From Xestospongia bergquistia (lineage: Eukaryota > Porifera > Demospongiae > Haplosclerida > Petrosiidae), in assembly GCA_963965975.1 (NCBI GenBank), contig OZ014423.1:1-64000 (forward strand): a stretch of 64,000 bases of DNA, given 5' to 3'. The translations under genes were made by a program, and so were the position numbers. Shown here piece by piece: positions 8,196 through 23,451 of the stretch. Position 1 is the first letter of the stretch; each line of letters opens with the position of its first letter. Below the pieces are notes generated by a model. The model did not search any database. It was not told where the DNA came from and saw nothing but the letters and a program-made list of their open reading frames with translations.

Positions 8196-11100
8196 AGAAA
8201 TTTTGAAACTCTTTTTTTCTTAGTTTTTGGAGCCAAAAATTTTTAAAAATTAATCCTTTAATTCCTACGTTTTTTGGTGCCTAAATATGCTTATTTTAAC
8301 CACTTAGTCACCCACAAAAGGTTAGAAATTTATAAACTCTTTCTTTCTGAGTTTTTTTGGCGCCAAATACTTTTTAATTACTACGTTTTTAGGCGCATAA
8401 ATACGCGTATTTAACCCCTTAGTCACCTACAAAAGGTTACTAATGTTTAAAATCTTTTTCTAAGTTTTTTCGCGCCAAAAATTTTTAAAAATTTACCCTT
8501 TAATTCCTACGTTCTTTGGCGCCAAAATAAGCGTTTTTTAACCCCTTAGTCACCCAAAAAAGATTAGGAATTTTTAAAGTCTTTTCTTGTAAGTTTTTTG
8601 GCGCCAAAAAAATTTAAAAATTAACTCTTTAATTCCTACGCTTTTAGCGCCTAAATACACGTGTTTTAACCCCTTAGTCACCAACAAAGGTTAGGAATTT
8701 TTAAACTCTGTTGCTAAGTTTTTTGGGTGCCAAAAATTTTTTAAAAATTAACTATATAATTCCTACATTTTTTACGCATAAATCGCGTATTTCAACTAAG
8801 TCACCCACAAAAGGTTAGAAATTTTTTAAATCTTTTTTTCTAAGTTTTTTTGGCGCCTATAGTTTTTAAAAATTAACCCTTTAATTCCTACGTTTTTTGT
8901 CGCCTAAATACGCGTATTTTAACCCCATAGTCACACACATAATGTTAAGAATTTTTAAACTCCTTTTTTTTCTAAGTTTTTTTTGCGCCAAAATTTTTTA
9001 AAAATTAACTCTTTAATTCCTACGTTTTTGACGCCTAAATACGCGTATTTTAGCCCTTTAGTCACCAACAAAATGTTACGAATTTTGAACTTTTTTTTAA
9101 AAGTTTTTAGGCGATAAAATTTTTTAAAAATTAACCCTTTAATTCCTACGTTTCTTGACGCCTAAATACTCGTATTTTAACCTCTTAGTCACCCACCAAA
9201 AATGAGGAATTTTTGAATTTTTTTTTCAAAATTTTTTGGCGATAAAATTTCAAACTTAACCCTTTAATTCCTACATTTTTGCACGTAAATACGCGTCTTT
9301 TAACCCCTTAGTCAACCTCATAATGTTAGGAATTTTTAAACTCTTTTTTTATAAGTTTTTTGGGCGCCAAAATTTTTAAAAATTAACCATTTAATTCCTA
9401 CATTTTTTACGCATAAATACGCGTATTTTGACCCCTTAGTCACCCACAAAAGGTTAGAAATTTTTTAAATCTTTTTTTTCTATTTTTTTTTGCGCCAAAA
9501 TTTTTTAAAAAATTAACCCTTTAATTCCTACGATTTTTGGCGCCTAAATACGCGTATTTTAGCCCCTTAGTCACACACATAATGTTAAGAATTTTTAAAC
9601 TCATTTTTATCTAAGTTTTTTTTGCGCCAAAATTTCTTAAAAATTAACCCTTTAATTCCTACGTTTTTTGGCGCCTAAATACGCGTATTTTACCCCTTTA
9701 GTCACCAACAAAATGGTTAGGGATTTTTAAAAATTTTTTTTAAAGTTTTTTGGCGATAAAATTTCAACATTCACAATTTAATTCCTACATTTTTTGAGCC
9801 TAAATACGCGTATTTTAACCCCTTAGTCAACCTCATAATATAAAGAATTTTTAAACTTTTTTCTAAGTTTTTTTGCGCCAAATTTTTAAAAAATTAACAT
9901 TTTAATTCCTACATTTTTTACGCATTAATACGCGTATTTTAACCCTTTAGTCACCCACAAAAGGTTAGAAATTTTTTTAATCATTTTTTTCTAAGTTTTT
10001 GCGCCAAAATTTTTTAAAAATTAACCCTTTAATTCCTACGCTTTTTGGCGCCTGAATACGCGTATTTTAGCCCCTTAGTCACCAACAAAATGTTAGGAAT
10101 TTTTAAACTTTTTTTATAAAGTTTTTAGGCGATAAAAATTTTTTAAAATTAACCCTTTAATTACTTCGTTTCTTGACGCCTAAATGTTCGTATTTTAACC
10201 CTTTACTCAACTACATAATTTTAGGAATATTGAAAGTCTTTTTTTTCTGTTTTTTCGCGCTAAAAATTTTTAAATATTAACCCTTTAATTCCTACCTTTT
10301 TGCGCTTAAATACGCGTATTTTAACTCCTTAGTCACCCACAAAAGGTTAGAAATTTTTTGAATCATTTTTTTTCTAAGTTTTTTTTTCGCAAAATTTTGT
10401 AAAATTTAACCCTTTCATTCCTACGTTTTTTGGCGCCTAAATACTCGTATTTTAGCCCCTTAGTCACCAACAAAATGTTAGGAATTTTTAAACTTTTTTT
10501 TAAAGTTTTTAGGCGAAAAAAATTTTTAAAAATTAACCCTTTAATTCCTTCGTTTCTTGACGCCAAAATACTCGTATTTTAACCCCTTACTCAACTACAT
10601 AATGTTAGGAATTTTTAAACTCTTTTTTTTCTAAGTTTTTTCGCGCCAAAAATTTTTTAAATTAACCCTTTAATTCCTACATTTTTGTCGCCTAAAGACG
10701 CGTATTTTAACCCCTTAGTCTACCTCATAATGTTAGGAATTATTAAGCTCTTTTTTTTCAAAGTTTTTAGGCGATAAAAATTTTTAAAAATTAACCCTTT
10801 AATTCCTACGTTTCTCGACGCCTAAATACTCATATTTTACCCCCTTAGTCAACCTCATAATGTTAGGAATTTTTAAACTCTTTTTTTATAAGTTTTTTTA
10901 CGCCCAAAATTTTTAAAAATTAACCCTTTTATTCCTACGTTTTTTGGCACCTAAATACGAGTATTTTAACCTCTTAGTCACCCAAAACATGTTAGGAATT
11001 TTTAAACTCTTTTTTTCTTGGTTTTTTTGGCGCCAAAAATTTTTAAAAAATAACCATTTCATTCCTACGTTTTTTGGCGCCTAAATACGCGTGTTTTAAC

Positions 11101-14100
11101 CCATTAATCACCCAAAAAAGTTAGAAATTTTTAAACTCTTTTTCTAAGTTTTTTAGGTGCCAAAAATTTTTTTTAAAAACCATTTAATTCCTACGTTCTT
11201 TGGCGCTTAGTATGCGTGTTTTTACCTATTAATTACCCACAAAAGGTTAGGAATTTTTAAACTCTCATTTCGAAGATTTTTTACGCAAACATTTTTTTAA
11301 ATTAACCTTTTTTCCTACGTTTTTTTGTAGCCTAAATACGCGTATTTTAACCTTTTACTCACCCACAAAAGGTTAGGAATTTTTAAACTATTTTTTTCTA
11401 AGTTTTTTGTGCGCCAAAAATTTTTAAAAATTAACCATTTAATTCCTACATTTTTTGCGCATAAATACTCCTATTTCAACCCCTTAGTCACCCACAAAAG
11501 GTTAGAAATTTTTAAAATCTTTTTTTTTTAATTTTTTTGTTGCCAAAAATTTTTAAAAAATTAAACCTTTAAATTTTACGTTTTTGGGCTCCTAAATATG
11601 CGTATTTTAACCCGTAAGTAACCCACAAAAGGTTAGGAATTTTTAAACTCTTTTTTTTCAAAGTATCTTGGTGCCAAAAATTTTTTTTAAAATTTACCCT
11701 TTAAATCCTACTTTTTTTGTCGCATAAATGCGCGTATTTTAACCCCTTAGTCACCCAAATAAGGTTAGGAATTTTTAAACTTTTTCTAAGTTTTTTGGCG
11801 CCAAAAATTTTAAAAATTAACCCTTTAATACCTACGTTTTTTGCCGCCTAAATACACATATTTTAACCCTTTAGTCACCAAAAAAAGGCTAGGAATTTTT
11901 CAACACTTTTTTCCAAATTTTTTTTAGTGCCAAAATTTTTTAAAAATTAACCCTTCAATTCCTACGTTTTTTGCCGCCTAAATACGCGTATTTTAACCCT
12001 TTAGTCACCAACAAAAGGTTAGGAATTTTTAAATCTTTTTTTCTAAGTTTTTTTGGCGCCAAAATTTTTTAAAAATTAACCCTTTTATTTTTATTTTTTT
12101 AGACGCCTAAAGAAGCGTATTTTAATCCGTAAGTCACCCACAAAAGGTTAGGAATTTTAAACTCTTTTTTTTCAAAGTTTCTTGGCGCAAAATTTTTTTC
12201 AAATTTACACTTTGATTCCTACGTTTTCTGGCGCCTCAGTACGCGTACTTTAACCCTTTAGTCACCCACATAAGGTTAGGAATTTTTAAACTCTTTTTTT
12301 CTAATTTTTTTGGCACCACAAATTTTTAAAAATTAACTCTTTAATTCCTACGTTTTTTGGCGCCTAAGTACGCGTATTTTAACCCCTTAGACACCCACAA
12401 AAGGTAAGAAATTTTTCAAAATGTTTTTTTTTAATTTTTTTTGGCGCCAAAAATTTTTAAAAATTAACTCTTTAACTCTTACGTTTTTTGCGCATAGATA
12501 CGCGTATTTTAACCCCTCAGTCACCCACAAAAAGTTAGGACTTTTTAACTTTTTTTTTTAACTTTTTTAGCGCTAAAATTTTTTTAACATTAACCCTATA
12601 ATTCGGACGTTTCTTGACTTCTAAATACGCGTATTTTAATACCTTAGTCACCCACACAATGTTAGAAATTTTTAAAGTCTTTTTTTTCTAATTTTTTTGG
12701 CGCCAAAAATTTTTAACAATAAACTTTTTAATTCCTACTTTTTTGTCGCCTAAATACGCGTATTTTAACCCCTTAGTTAACCCTATAATGTTAGGAATTT
12801 TTTAACTTTTTTTCTAAGTTTTTTTGTGCCAAAACTTTTTAAAATTAACCCTTTTATTCTACGTTTTTTGGCGCCTAAATACGCGTATTTTAACCCCTTA
12901 GTCACCAACTAAATCTTAGGAATTTTTAAACTTTTTTTTCTAAGTTTTTAGGTGATAAAAATTTTTAAAAATTAACCCTTTAATTCATACGTTTTTTTCA
13001 CGCCTAAAGACGCGTATTTTAACCCCTTACTCAATCACATAATGTTAGGAATTTTTAACCTCTTTTTTTTTCTAAGTTCTTTTGCGCCAAAAATTTTAAA
13101 AATTAACCTTTTAATTCCTACGTTTTTTGGCGCATAAAAACGCGTATTTTAACCCCTTAGTCACCAAAAAAATGTTAGGAATTTTTAAACTTTTTTTCAA
13201 AGTTTTTTGGCGATAAGAATTTTTAAAAATTAACCCTTTAACTCCTACGTTTTTTGACGCCTAAATACGCGTTTTTTAACCGCTTAGTCACCCACAAAAG
13301 GTTAGGAATTTTTTAACTCTTTTTTCTAATTTTTTTACACCAAACATATTTAAAAATTAACCCTTTAATTCCAACGTTTTTTGGAGCCAAAAAACGTGTA
13401 TTTAACCCCTTAGTCACCCACATTAGGTTAGAAATTTTTAAACTTATTTTGCTAAGATTTTTTGCGCCAAAATTTTTAATAATTAACCCTTTAATTCTTA
13501 CATTTTTTGCCAAAACACGCGTATTTTAACCCCTTAGTTACCTTCAAAAGGTTAGAAATTTTAAAAATCTTTTTATCTAAGTTTTTTTTGCTCCAAAAAT
13601 TTTTAAAAGTTAACGATTTAATTCCAACATTTTTTGGCGCCACAATACGAGTATTTTAACCACTTAGACACCAACAAAATGCTAGGAATTTTTAAACTCT
13701 TTATTTCTAATTTTTTACAAGCCAAAAAAATTTTTAAATGTTAACCCTTTAATTCCTACGTTTTTTGCGCCTAAATACGCGTGTTTTAACCCTTATACAA
13801 CCACATAATGTTAGGAATTTTTAAACTCTTTTTTTTCTAAGTTTTTTTTACGCCAAAATTTTTTAAAATTAACTCTTTAATTCCAACGTTTCTTGACGCC
13901 TAAATACTCGTATTTTAACCCCTTAGTCACCCAAAAAATGTTATGAATTTTTAAACTCTTTTTTTCTAAATTTTTTTGGCACCAAAAATTTTTTAAAATT
14001 AACCCTTTAATTCCTACGTTTTTTGCTGCCTAAATACGCGTATTTTAACCCTTTACTCACCCACAAAAGGTTAAGAATTTTTAAACTATTTTTTTCTAAG

Positions 14101-17100
14101 TTTTTGGGCGCAAAAAATTTTTAAAAATTAACCCACTAATTCCTACATTTTTTGCACATAAATACGCCTATTTCAACCCCTTAGTCACCCACAAAAGGTT
14201 AGAAATTTTTAAAATCTTTTTTTTCTGTTTTTTTTTGGTGCCAAAAATTTTTTAAATTAAACCTTTAATTTTTACGTTTTTTGGCGCCTAAATACGCTTA
14301 ACTTAACCCGTAAATAACACACAAAAAGTTAGGAATTTTTAAACTCTTTTTTTTCAAAGTTTCTTGGCGAAAAAATTTTTTTAAAATTTACCCTTCAAAT
14401 CCTACTTTTTTAGCGCCTAAATGCTCGTATTTTAACCCCTTAGTCACCCACATAAGGTTAGGAATTTTTAAACTCTTTTTTTCTAAGTTTTTTGGCGCTA
14501 AAAATTTTAAAAAATTAACCCTTCAATACCTACGTTTTTTGCCGCCTAAATACGCGTATTTTAACCCTTTAGTCACCAAAAAAAGGTTAGGAATTTTTAA
14601 ACATTTTTTTCGCGCCAAAATTTTTAAAAATTAACTCATTAATTCCTAAGTTTTATGCGCCTAGATACGCTTTAAACTTCTTTAAGTTTTTGGCGCCAAA
14701 AATTTTTTAACCTTAACCCTTTAATTCCGACGTTTTTTGACTCCTAAAAACGCGTATTTTAATCCCTTAGTCAACCACATAATGTTAGGAATTTTTAAAC
14801 TCTTTTTTTTCTAAGTTTTTTGGCGCCAAAAATTTTTAAAAATTAACCATTTAATTCAGACGTTTTTTAGCGCCTAAAGACGCGTATTTTAACCCCTTAC
14901 TCACCCACATAATGTAAGGAATTTTTAAACCCCTTCTTTTTTTAAGTTTTTTCGTGCCAAAAATTTTAAAAATTAACCCTTTAATTTCTACGTTTTTTTA
15001 TGCCTAAATACGCGTATTTTAACCCCTTAGTCACCTACAAAATGTTAGGAATTTTTAAACTTTTTTTAAAAAGTTTTTAGGCGATAAAATTTTTTAAAAA
15101 TTCACAATTTAATTCCTACGTTTTTTGCGCCTAAATAAGCGTATTTTAACCCCTTAGTCAACCTTATAATGTTCGGAATTTTTTAACTTTTTTTTTCTAA
15201 TTTTTTTGCGCCAAAATTTTTTACAAATTAATCCTTTAATTCCTTCGTTTTTTTCGCCTAAATACGCGTATTTTAACACTTTAGTCACCAAAAAAATGTT
15301 AGGAATTTTTAAACTTTTTTTAAAAGGTTTGAAGGAGATAAAAATTTTTAAAATTAACCCTTTAATTCCTACGTTTTTTCATGCCTAAATACGCGTATTT
15401 TAACACCTTAGTCAACCACATAATGTTAGGAATTTTTAAACTCTTTTCTAATTTTTGGGCGTCAAAAATTTTAAAAATTAACCCTTTAATTTGTTTTTTT
15501 ATGCCTAAATACGCGTATTTTAACCCCTTAGTCAGCCACAAAATGTTAGGAATTTTTAAACTTTTTTTAAAAAGTTTTTAGGCGAAAAAATTTTTTTAAA
15601 ATTCACAATTTAATTCCTACGTTTTTTGCGCCTAAATAAGCGTATTTTAACCCCTTAGTCAACCTTATAATGTTCGGAATTTTTTAACTAAATTTTTTTC
15701 TAATTTTTTGCGCCAAAATTTTTTACAAATTAATCCTTTAATTCCTACGCTTTTTGGCGCCTAAATACGCGTATTTTAACACTAGTCACCAAAAAATGTT
15801 AGGAATTTTTAAACTTTTTTTTCTAAGTTTGAAGGAGATAAAAAATTTTAAAATTAACCCCTTAATTCCTACGTTTTTTCACGCCTAAATACGCGTATTT
15901 TAACACCTTAGTCAACCACATAATGTTAGGAATTTTAAAACTCTTTTCTAATTTTTTGGCGTCAAAAATTTTAAAAATTAACCCTTTAATTTCTATGTTT
16001 TTTTATACCTAAATACGCGTATTTTAACCCGTTAGTCACCCACAAAATGTTAGGAATTTTTAAACTTTTTTAAAATAGTTTTTAGGCGATAAAATTTTTT
16101 TAAAATTCACAATTTAATATCCTACTTTTTTTGCGCCTAAATAAGCGTATTTTAACCCCTTAGTCAACCTTATAATGTTCGGAATTTTTTAACTCATTTT
16201 TTTTCTAATTTATTTGGCACCAAATTTTTTTACAAATTAATCCTTTAATTCCTACGTTTTTTTGGCGCCTAAATGCGCGTATTTTAACACTTTAGTCACC
16301 AAAAAAATGTTAGGAATTTTTAAACTTTTTTTTCTAAGTTTGAAGGAGATAAAAAATTTTAAAATTAACCCTTTAATTCCTACTTTTTTTCACGCCTAAA
16401 TACGCGTATTTTAACACCTTAGTCAACCGCATCATGTTAGGAATTTTTAAACTCTTTTCTAATTTTTTGGCGCCAAAAATTCTTAAAAATTAACCCATTA
16501 ATTCCTACGTTTTTTGCCGCCTAAATACGTGCATTTTAACCCTTTGGTCACCCACAAAAGGTTAGGAATTTATAAACTCTCTTTTTCTAAGTTTTTTTCA
16601 GGCCAAAAATTTTTTAAATTTAACCCTTTAATCCCTACGTTTTTTGGCGCTTATATACGCGTGTTTTAACCCCTTAATCAACCTCAAAAGGTTAGGAATA
16701 TTTAAAATCTTTTTTTCTAAGCTTTATGGATGCTAAAAAATTTTTAAAATTAACCATTCAATTTCTACACCTTTTGCGCATAAATACGCGTATTTTAACC
16801 CCTTAGTCACCCACAAAAGGTTAGAAATTTTTAAAATCTTTTTTTCTAAGTTTTTATGGTGCCAAAAATTTTTAAAAATTAAACCTTTCATTTTTACGTT
16901 TTTTGGCACCTAAATAAGGATATTTTAACCCGTAAGTAACCTACAAAAGATTACAAATTTTTAAACTCTTTTTTTCAATGTTTCTTGGCTTCAAAATTTT
17001 TTTTTAATTTACCCTTGAATTCCTACTTTTTTTGGCGCATATATGCGCGTATTTTATCTTCTTAGTCACCAACAAAATGTTAGGAATTTTAAAACTCTTT

Positions 17101-20100
17101 TTTTCCAACTCTTTTTGGCGCCAAAAACTTTTTTAAAATTAACCCTTTAATTCCTACTTTTTTGAGCCTAAGTACGCTTATTTTAACCCCTTAGTCACCC
17201 ATCAAAGGCTAGAAATATTTACATCTTTTTTTCTAAGTTTTTTTGCGCCAAAAATTTTTAAAAATTAACCCTTTAATCTCTACGTTTTTTGGCGTCTAAA
17301 AACGCGTATTTTAACCCTTTAGTCACCAACAAAATCTTAGGAAGTTTTAAACATTTCTTTCAAAGTTTTTTGGCGATAAGAATTTTTAAAAATTAACCCT
17401 TTAATTCCTACGTTTTTTGACGCCTAAATACGCGTATTTTAATCACTTAGTCAACCACATAATGTTAGGAATGTTTAAACTCTTTATTTTCTAATTTTTT
17501 TTGCACCCAAATTTTTTTAAAATTAACCCATTAATTCCTACGTTTTTTGCGACTAAGTACGCGTATTTTAACCCCTTAGTCAACCTCATAATAATATTAG
17601 GAATTTTTAAAATTTTTCTAAGTTTTTTGCGCCAAAAATTTTTAAAAATTAACCCTTTAATTCCAAAGTTTTTTGGCGCCTTAAAACGCGTATTTTAACC
17701 CCTTACTCACAAACAAAAACTTAGGAATTTTTAAACATTTTCTTCAAAGTTTTTTGGCAATAAGAATATTTAAAATTAACCCATTAATTCCTACTTTTTT
17801 GGACGCCTAAATACGAGTATTTAAAACCCTTAGTCAACCACATAATGTAAGGAATGTTTAAACTCTTTTTTTCTAAGTTTTTTTGTGCCAAAAATTTTTA
17901 AAAATTAACCCTTTAATTCCTACGTTTTTTGGCTCCTAAATACGCGTATTTTAATCCTTAGTCACCCAAAAAATGTAGGAATTTTTAAACTTTTTTTTCT
18001 AAATTCTTTTGGCACCAAAAATTTTTAAAAATTAAACTTTAATTTCTACGTCTTTAGGAGCCAAAATACGCGTATTTTAAAACCTTAGTCACCCACAAAA
18101 GGTTAGGAATTTTTAAACTCTTTATTCTAATTTTTTGCACAAAAATTTTTTTAAAATTTACTTTTTAATTCCTACGTTTTTTGGCGTCATAAAATGCGTA
18201 TTTTACCCCTTAGTCACCCACATAAGGTTAGAAATTTTTAAACTTTTTTTTAAAAGATTTTTTTCACCAAATTTTTTTTAAATTAACCATTTAATTCCTA
18301 CATTTTTTGGCGCCTCAATACGCGTATTTTAACCACTTAGTCACCAACAAAATGTTAGGAATTTTTAAACTCTTTATTTTAAGTTTTTTAGCGCCAAAAT
18401 TTTTTTAAAACTAACCCTTTAATTCCTACGTTTTTTGCGCCTAAATACGCGTAATTTAACCCCTTTGTCACCACAAAAGGTTAGGAATTTTAAACATTTT
18501 TTTCTAAGTTTTTTAGCAATAAATTTTTTTTCAATTTTCCCTTTAATTCCTTTTTTTTAACGCATAAATACGCGTATTTTAACACCTTTGTCAACCACAT
18601 AATGTTAGGAATTTTTAAACTCTTTTTTTGTAAGTTTTTTTGCGCCAAAATTTTAAAAAATTAACCCATTAACTTCAACCTTTTTTGGCGCCTAAACACG
18701 CGTATATTAACCCCTTAGTCACCAACAAAAGGTTAGGAATTTTTAAACTCTTTTTTTTAATTTTTTTTGCACCAAAAATTTTTAAAAATTCACCCTTTAA
18801 TTCCTACGTTTTTTAGCGCCTAATTACGCGTATTTTAACCACTTAGTCACCCACATAATGTTAGGAATTTTAAAACTCTTTTTTCAAAATTTTTTTGATC
18901 CAGAAATTTTTAAAAATTAACCCTTCGATTTCTACGGTTTTTGGCGCCTAAATACGCGTATTTTAACCCCTTAGTCACCACATTATGTTAGGATTTTTTA
19001 AACTCTTTTTTTCTAAGTTCTTTTTTGCGCCAAATATTTTTAAAAATTAACCCTTTAATTCCTACGTTCTTTAGATACATAAAAAGCGTATTTTAACCCC
19101 TTAGTCACCCATACAAAGTTATGAATTTTTAAACTTATTTTTCTAAGATTTTTTACGCCAAAAATTTTTAAAAATTAACCGTTTATTTCCTACATTTTTT
19201 TGAGACTAAATACGCGTATTTTAACCCCTTAGTCAACCACAAAAGGTTAGAAATTTTTAAAATCTTTTTTTCCAAGTTTTTTTAGGGCCAAAATTTTTTT
19301 AAAATTAACCCTTTAATTCCTACGTTGTTTGGCAACAAAATACACGTATTTTATCCCCTTCGTCACCCACAAAAGGTTAGGAGTTTTTAAACTCTTTTTT
19401 TCTAACTTTTTTTTGCCAAAAAATTTTAAAAATTAACTCTTTAATTCCTACGTGTTTTAGCGCCAAAACACGCGTATTTTAACCGTTTAGTCACCCACAT
19501 AAGTTTAGGAATTTTTAAACTTTTTTTCAAATTTTTTTGGCTCCAAAAATTTTTAAAAATTAACCCTTTAATTCCTACGTTTTTTGACGCCTAAATACGC
19601 GTATTTTAACCCCTAAGTCACCAACAAAAGGTTAGGAATTTTTAAACTCTTTTTTTTCTAATTTTTTTGCGCTAAAGATTTTTAAAAATTAACTATTTAA
19701 TTCCACATTTTTTTGCGCCTAAATACGCGTATTTTAACCTTTTAGGCACCCACAAAAGGTTAAAAAATTTTAAAATCTTTTTTTTAAAGTTTTTGGGCGC
19801 CAAAAATTTTTAAAAATTAACACTTTAATTCATAATTATTTTGGCACCTAAATACGCGTATTTCAACCCCTTAGTTACCGAAAAAATGTTATGAATTTTT
19901 AAACTCTTTTTTTCCAATTTTTTTTAGAGCCAAAAATTTTTAAAAATTAAACCTTTAATTCTTACGTTTTTAGGCGCCAAAATACACGTATTTTAACCCC
20001 TTAGTTACCCACAAAAAATTAGGAATTTTTAAACTCTTTTTTCTAATTTTTTTGGCACCAAAAATTTTTAAAAATTAACCCTTTAATTCCTACGTTTTTT

Positions 20101-23100
20101 GGCGCCAAAATACACGTATTTTAACACCTTAGTCACACAAAAGGTTAGAAATTTTTAAAATCTTTATTTCTAGGTTTTATTGCACCTAAAATTTTTAAAA
20201 AATAACCCTTTAATTCCTACGTTTTTTGACGCCTAAATAAGCGTATTTTAACCCCTTAGTCACCCACAAAGGTTAGGAACTTTTGAACTCTTTTTCTAAT
20301 ATTTTTACGCCAAAAATTTTTAAAAATTAACCATTTAATTCCTACATTTGCGCCTAAATACGAGTATCTTAACCCCTTAGTCACCTACAAAAGGTTAGAA
20401 ATTTTTCAAATTTTTTTTCTAAGTTTCTTTGTCGCCAATTTATTAAAAATCAACCCTTTAATTCCTACGTTTTTTGGCGCTTAAATAAGCGTATTTTAAC
20501 CCCTAAGTCACCAACAAAAGGTTAGGAATTTTTAAACTCTTTTTTTTTAAGTTTTTTTGCGCCAAAAACATTTTAAAACTAAACCTTTAATTCCTACGAT
20601 TTTTGGCGCCAAAATACGCGTATTTTAACCCCTTACTCACAAACAAAAGGTTAGAAATTTTTAATCTATTTTTTCTAAGTTTTTTTTAACGCCAAAAACT
20701 TTTAAAAATTAACTCTTTAATTCCTACGTTTTTTCACGCCAAAATACACGTATTTTAACCCCTTAGTCACCCACAAAAGGTTAGAAATTTTTAAACTCGT
20801 TTTTTCTAAGTTTTTTTGCGCCAAAAATTTTAAAAATTAAAACTTTAACTACTACATTTTTTGGCAACAATAGTCACGATTTTTAACCCCTTAGTCACTC
20901 ACAAAAGGTTAGGAATTTTTAAACTCTTTTTTCTAAGTTTTTTTGCGCAAAAAAACTTTTAAAAATTAACCCTTTAATTCCTACATTTTTTGCGGCTAAT
21001 AACGCGTACTTTAACACCTTAGTCACCCAAAAAAGTTAGGAATGTTTAAACTCTTTTTCTAAGTTTTTTGGCGCCAAAAAATTTTCCTTTAATTCCAACG
21101 ATTTTTGGCGCCAAAATACGCTTATTTTAACCCCTTAGTCACCCACAAAAGGTTAGGAATTTTTAAACAATTTTTTTCAAAGTTTTTTGGCGACAAAAAT
21201 TTTTTTTAATTTACCCTTTAATTCCTACGTTTTTTGACAACCAAATACGCGTATTTTAACCCTTTATCCCCCACAATGGGTTACAAATTTTTAAGCTCTT
21301 TTTTTTCAAAGATTTTTGGCGCCAAAATTTTTTAAAAATTTACCCTTTAATTCCTACGTTTTTTGATATCTAAATACGCGTATTTTTACCCCTTAGTCAC
21401 CCACATAATGTCAGGATTTTTTAAACTATTTTTTTTCTAATTCTTTTTGCACCAAAAATTTTTAATAATTAACCCTTTAATTCTTACGTTTTTTGGCGCC
21501 TAAATACGCGTATTTTAATCTCTCAACCACATCATGTTAGGAATTTTTAAACTCTTTTTTTTCTAAGTTTTTTGCACCAAAAATTTTTTAAAATTAACCG
21601 TTTATTTCCTACATTTTTTTGCGCTTAAATACGCGTATTTTAACCCCTTAGTCACCCACAAAAAATTAGACAAATTTAAACATCTTTTTTTCTATGCTTT
21701 TTTAGCTCCAAATTTCTTTAAAAATTAACTCTTTAATTCCTACGTTTTTTGCGCCTAATACGCGTATTTTAACCCCTTATCACCCACAAAAGGTTACGAC
21801 TTTTTAAACTCTTTTTTTTCAAAGTTTTTTGCCGCCAAAATTTTTTTGAATTTTACCCTTTAATTCCTACGTCTTTTGGCGTCTAAATACGCGTGTTTTA
21901 ACCACTTAGTCACCCACATAATGTTAGGAATTTTTAAACTATTTTTTTCTAAGTCTTTTTGCACCAAAAATTTTTAATAATTAACCATTAAATTCCTACC
22001 TTTTTTGGCGTAAAAAACACTTATTCTAACCCCTTAGTCACCCACAAAAGGTTAAGAATTTTTAAACTCTTTTTTTCTAATTTTTTTGGCGCGAAAATTT
22101 TTTAAAATTAACCGTTTATTTCCTACCTTTTTTGCGCCTAAATACGCCCTTTTAACCAACAGTCACCCAAAAAGTTTAGACATTTTTAAAATCTTTTTTT
22201 CTATGTTTTATTAGCACCAAATTTTTTTAAAAATTAACCCTTTAATTCCTACGTTTTTTGGCAACAAAAATACGCGTATTTTAACCCCTTAGTCACCCAC
22301 TAATTTTAGGAATTTTTAAACATTTTTCTAAGTTCTTTTGGCGCCAAAATTTTTTAAAAATTAACCCTTTCATTCTTACGTTTTTTGGCAAAAAAAGGAC
22401 GCGTATTTTAACCCCTTAGACACCCACAAAAGGTTAGGAATTATTAAACTTTTTTTTTCTAATTTTTTTGCGCCAAAAATTTTTAAAAATTAACCATTTA
22501 AATTCCTACATTTTTTGCTCCTAAATACGCGTATTTTAACCACTTAGTAACCCACAAAAAGTTAGGAATTATTAAACTTTTTTTTCTAATTTTTTTGGCG
22601 ACAAAAATTTTTAAATATAAACCCTTTAATTCCTACGTTTTTTGGCGCCTAAATACGCTCATTTTAACCCCTTAGTCAACCACAAACGGTTAGGAATTCT
22701 TAAACACTTTTTTTTCAAACTTTTTTGGCGACAAAAATTTTTTTAATTTTACCCTTCCATTCCTACATTTTTAACAACTAAATACGCGTATTTTAACCCG
22801 TTAGTCACCCACATAACGTTAGGAATTTTTAAACTATTTTTACAGTCTTTTTGCACCAAAAATTTCTAAAAAGTAACACTTCAATTCCAACGTTTTTAGG
22901 CGCCTAAATACGCGTATTTCAACCTCTAAGTCATCCACATAATGTTAGGAATTTTTAAAATCTTTTTTTCAAAGTTTTTTGGAGAGAAAAATTTTTAAAA
23001 ATTAACCCTATCAGTCCTAGGTCTTTTGGCGCCTAATTACGTGCATTTTAACCCTTAAGTCACTCAGAAAAGGTTAGAAATTTTTTTTTGCGCCAAAAAT

Positions 23101-23451
23101 TTTTTTAAATTAACCCTTTAATTCTTACGTTTTTTGGAGCCAAAATACGCGTATTTTAACCCTTTAGTCACCCACAAAAGGTTAGGAATTTTTAAACACT
23201 TTTTTAAAAGCTTTTTTGGAGCCAAAATTTTTAAAAATTAACACTTTAATTCCTACATTTTTAGGCGCAAAAATACGCGTTATTTAACCCCTTAGTCACC
23301 CACAAAAGTTTAGGAATTTTTAAATTCACTTTTCTAATTTTTTTGGCGAAAAAAATTTTTAAAAATTAACCGTTTAATTCCTACGTTTTTTGGCGCCAAA
23401 AAACGCGTATTTTAACCCCTTTGTCACCCATATTAGGTTAGGAATTTTTAA
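8196..23451. repeat. 130-bp satellite with GGCGCC and ACGCGT dyads, >100 copies
   Basis: Monomers of about 125-133 bp, all in one orientation, run for about 15.25 kb, giving roughly 115-120 copies. In each monomer the order is: TTAATTCCTACG, T-run and GGCGCC, TAAATACGCGTATTTTA, AACCCCTTAGTCACCCAC, AAAAGGTTAGGAATTTTTAA, a T-rich tract, CTAAGTTTTTTGGCGCC, AAAAATTTTTAAAAATTAAC. Three dyads stand out: AAATACGCGTATTT, TTTTGGCGCCAAAA and AATTTTTAAAAATT. Divergence between neighbours is considerable, so no cleanly recent subfamily was seen, but locally repeated variants exist (around 15,110, 15,600 and 16,100). Open frames inside it (for example 10363-10566, 15206-15388) only read the repeat. No gene was seen. 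Confidence 0.95.

Noticed and set aside
10363-17698. Several 60-67 codon open frames within the 130-bp satellite
   Set aside because: Each spans one or two monomers and ends by chance; amino acids follow the repeat text (NPLIPTFF, KYAYFNTLV).
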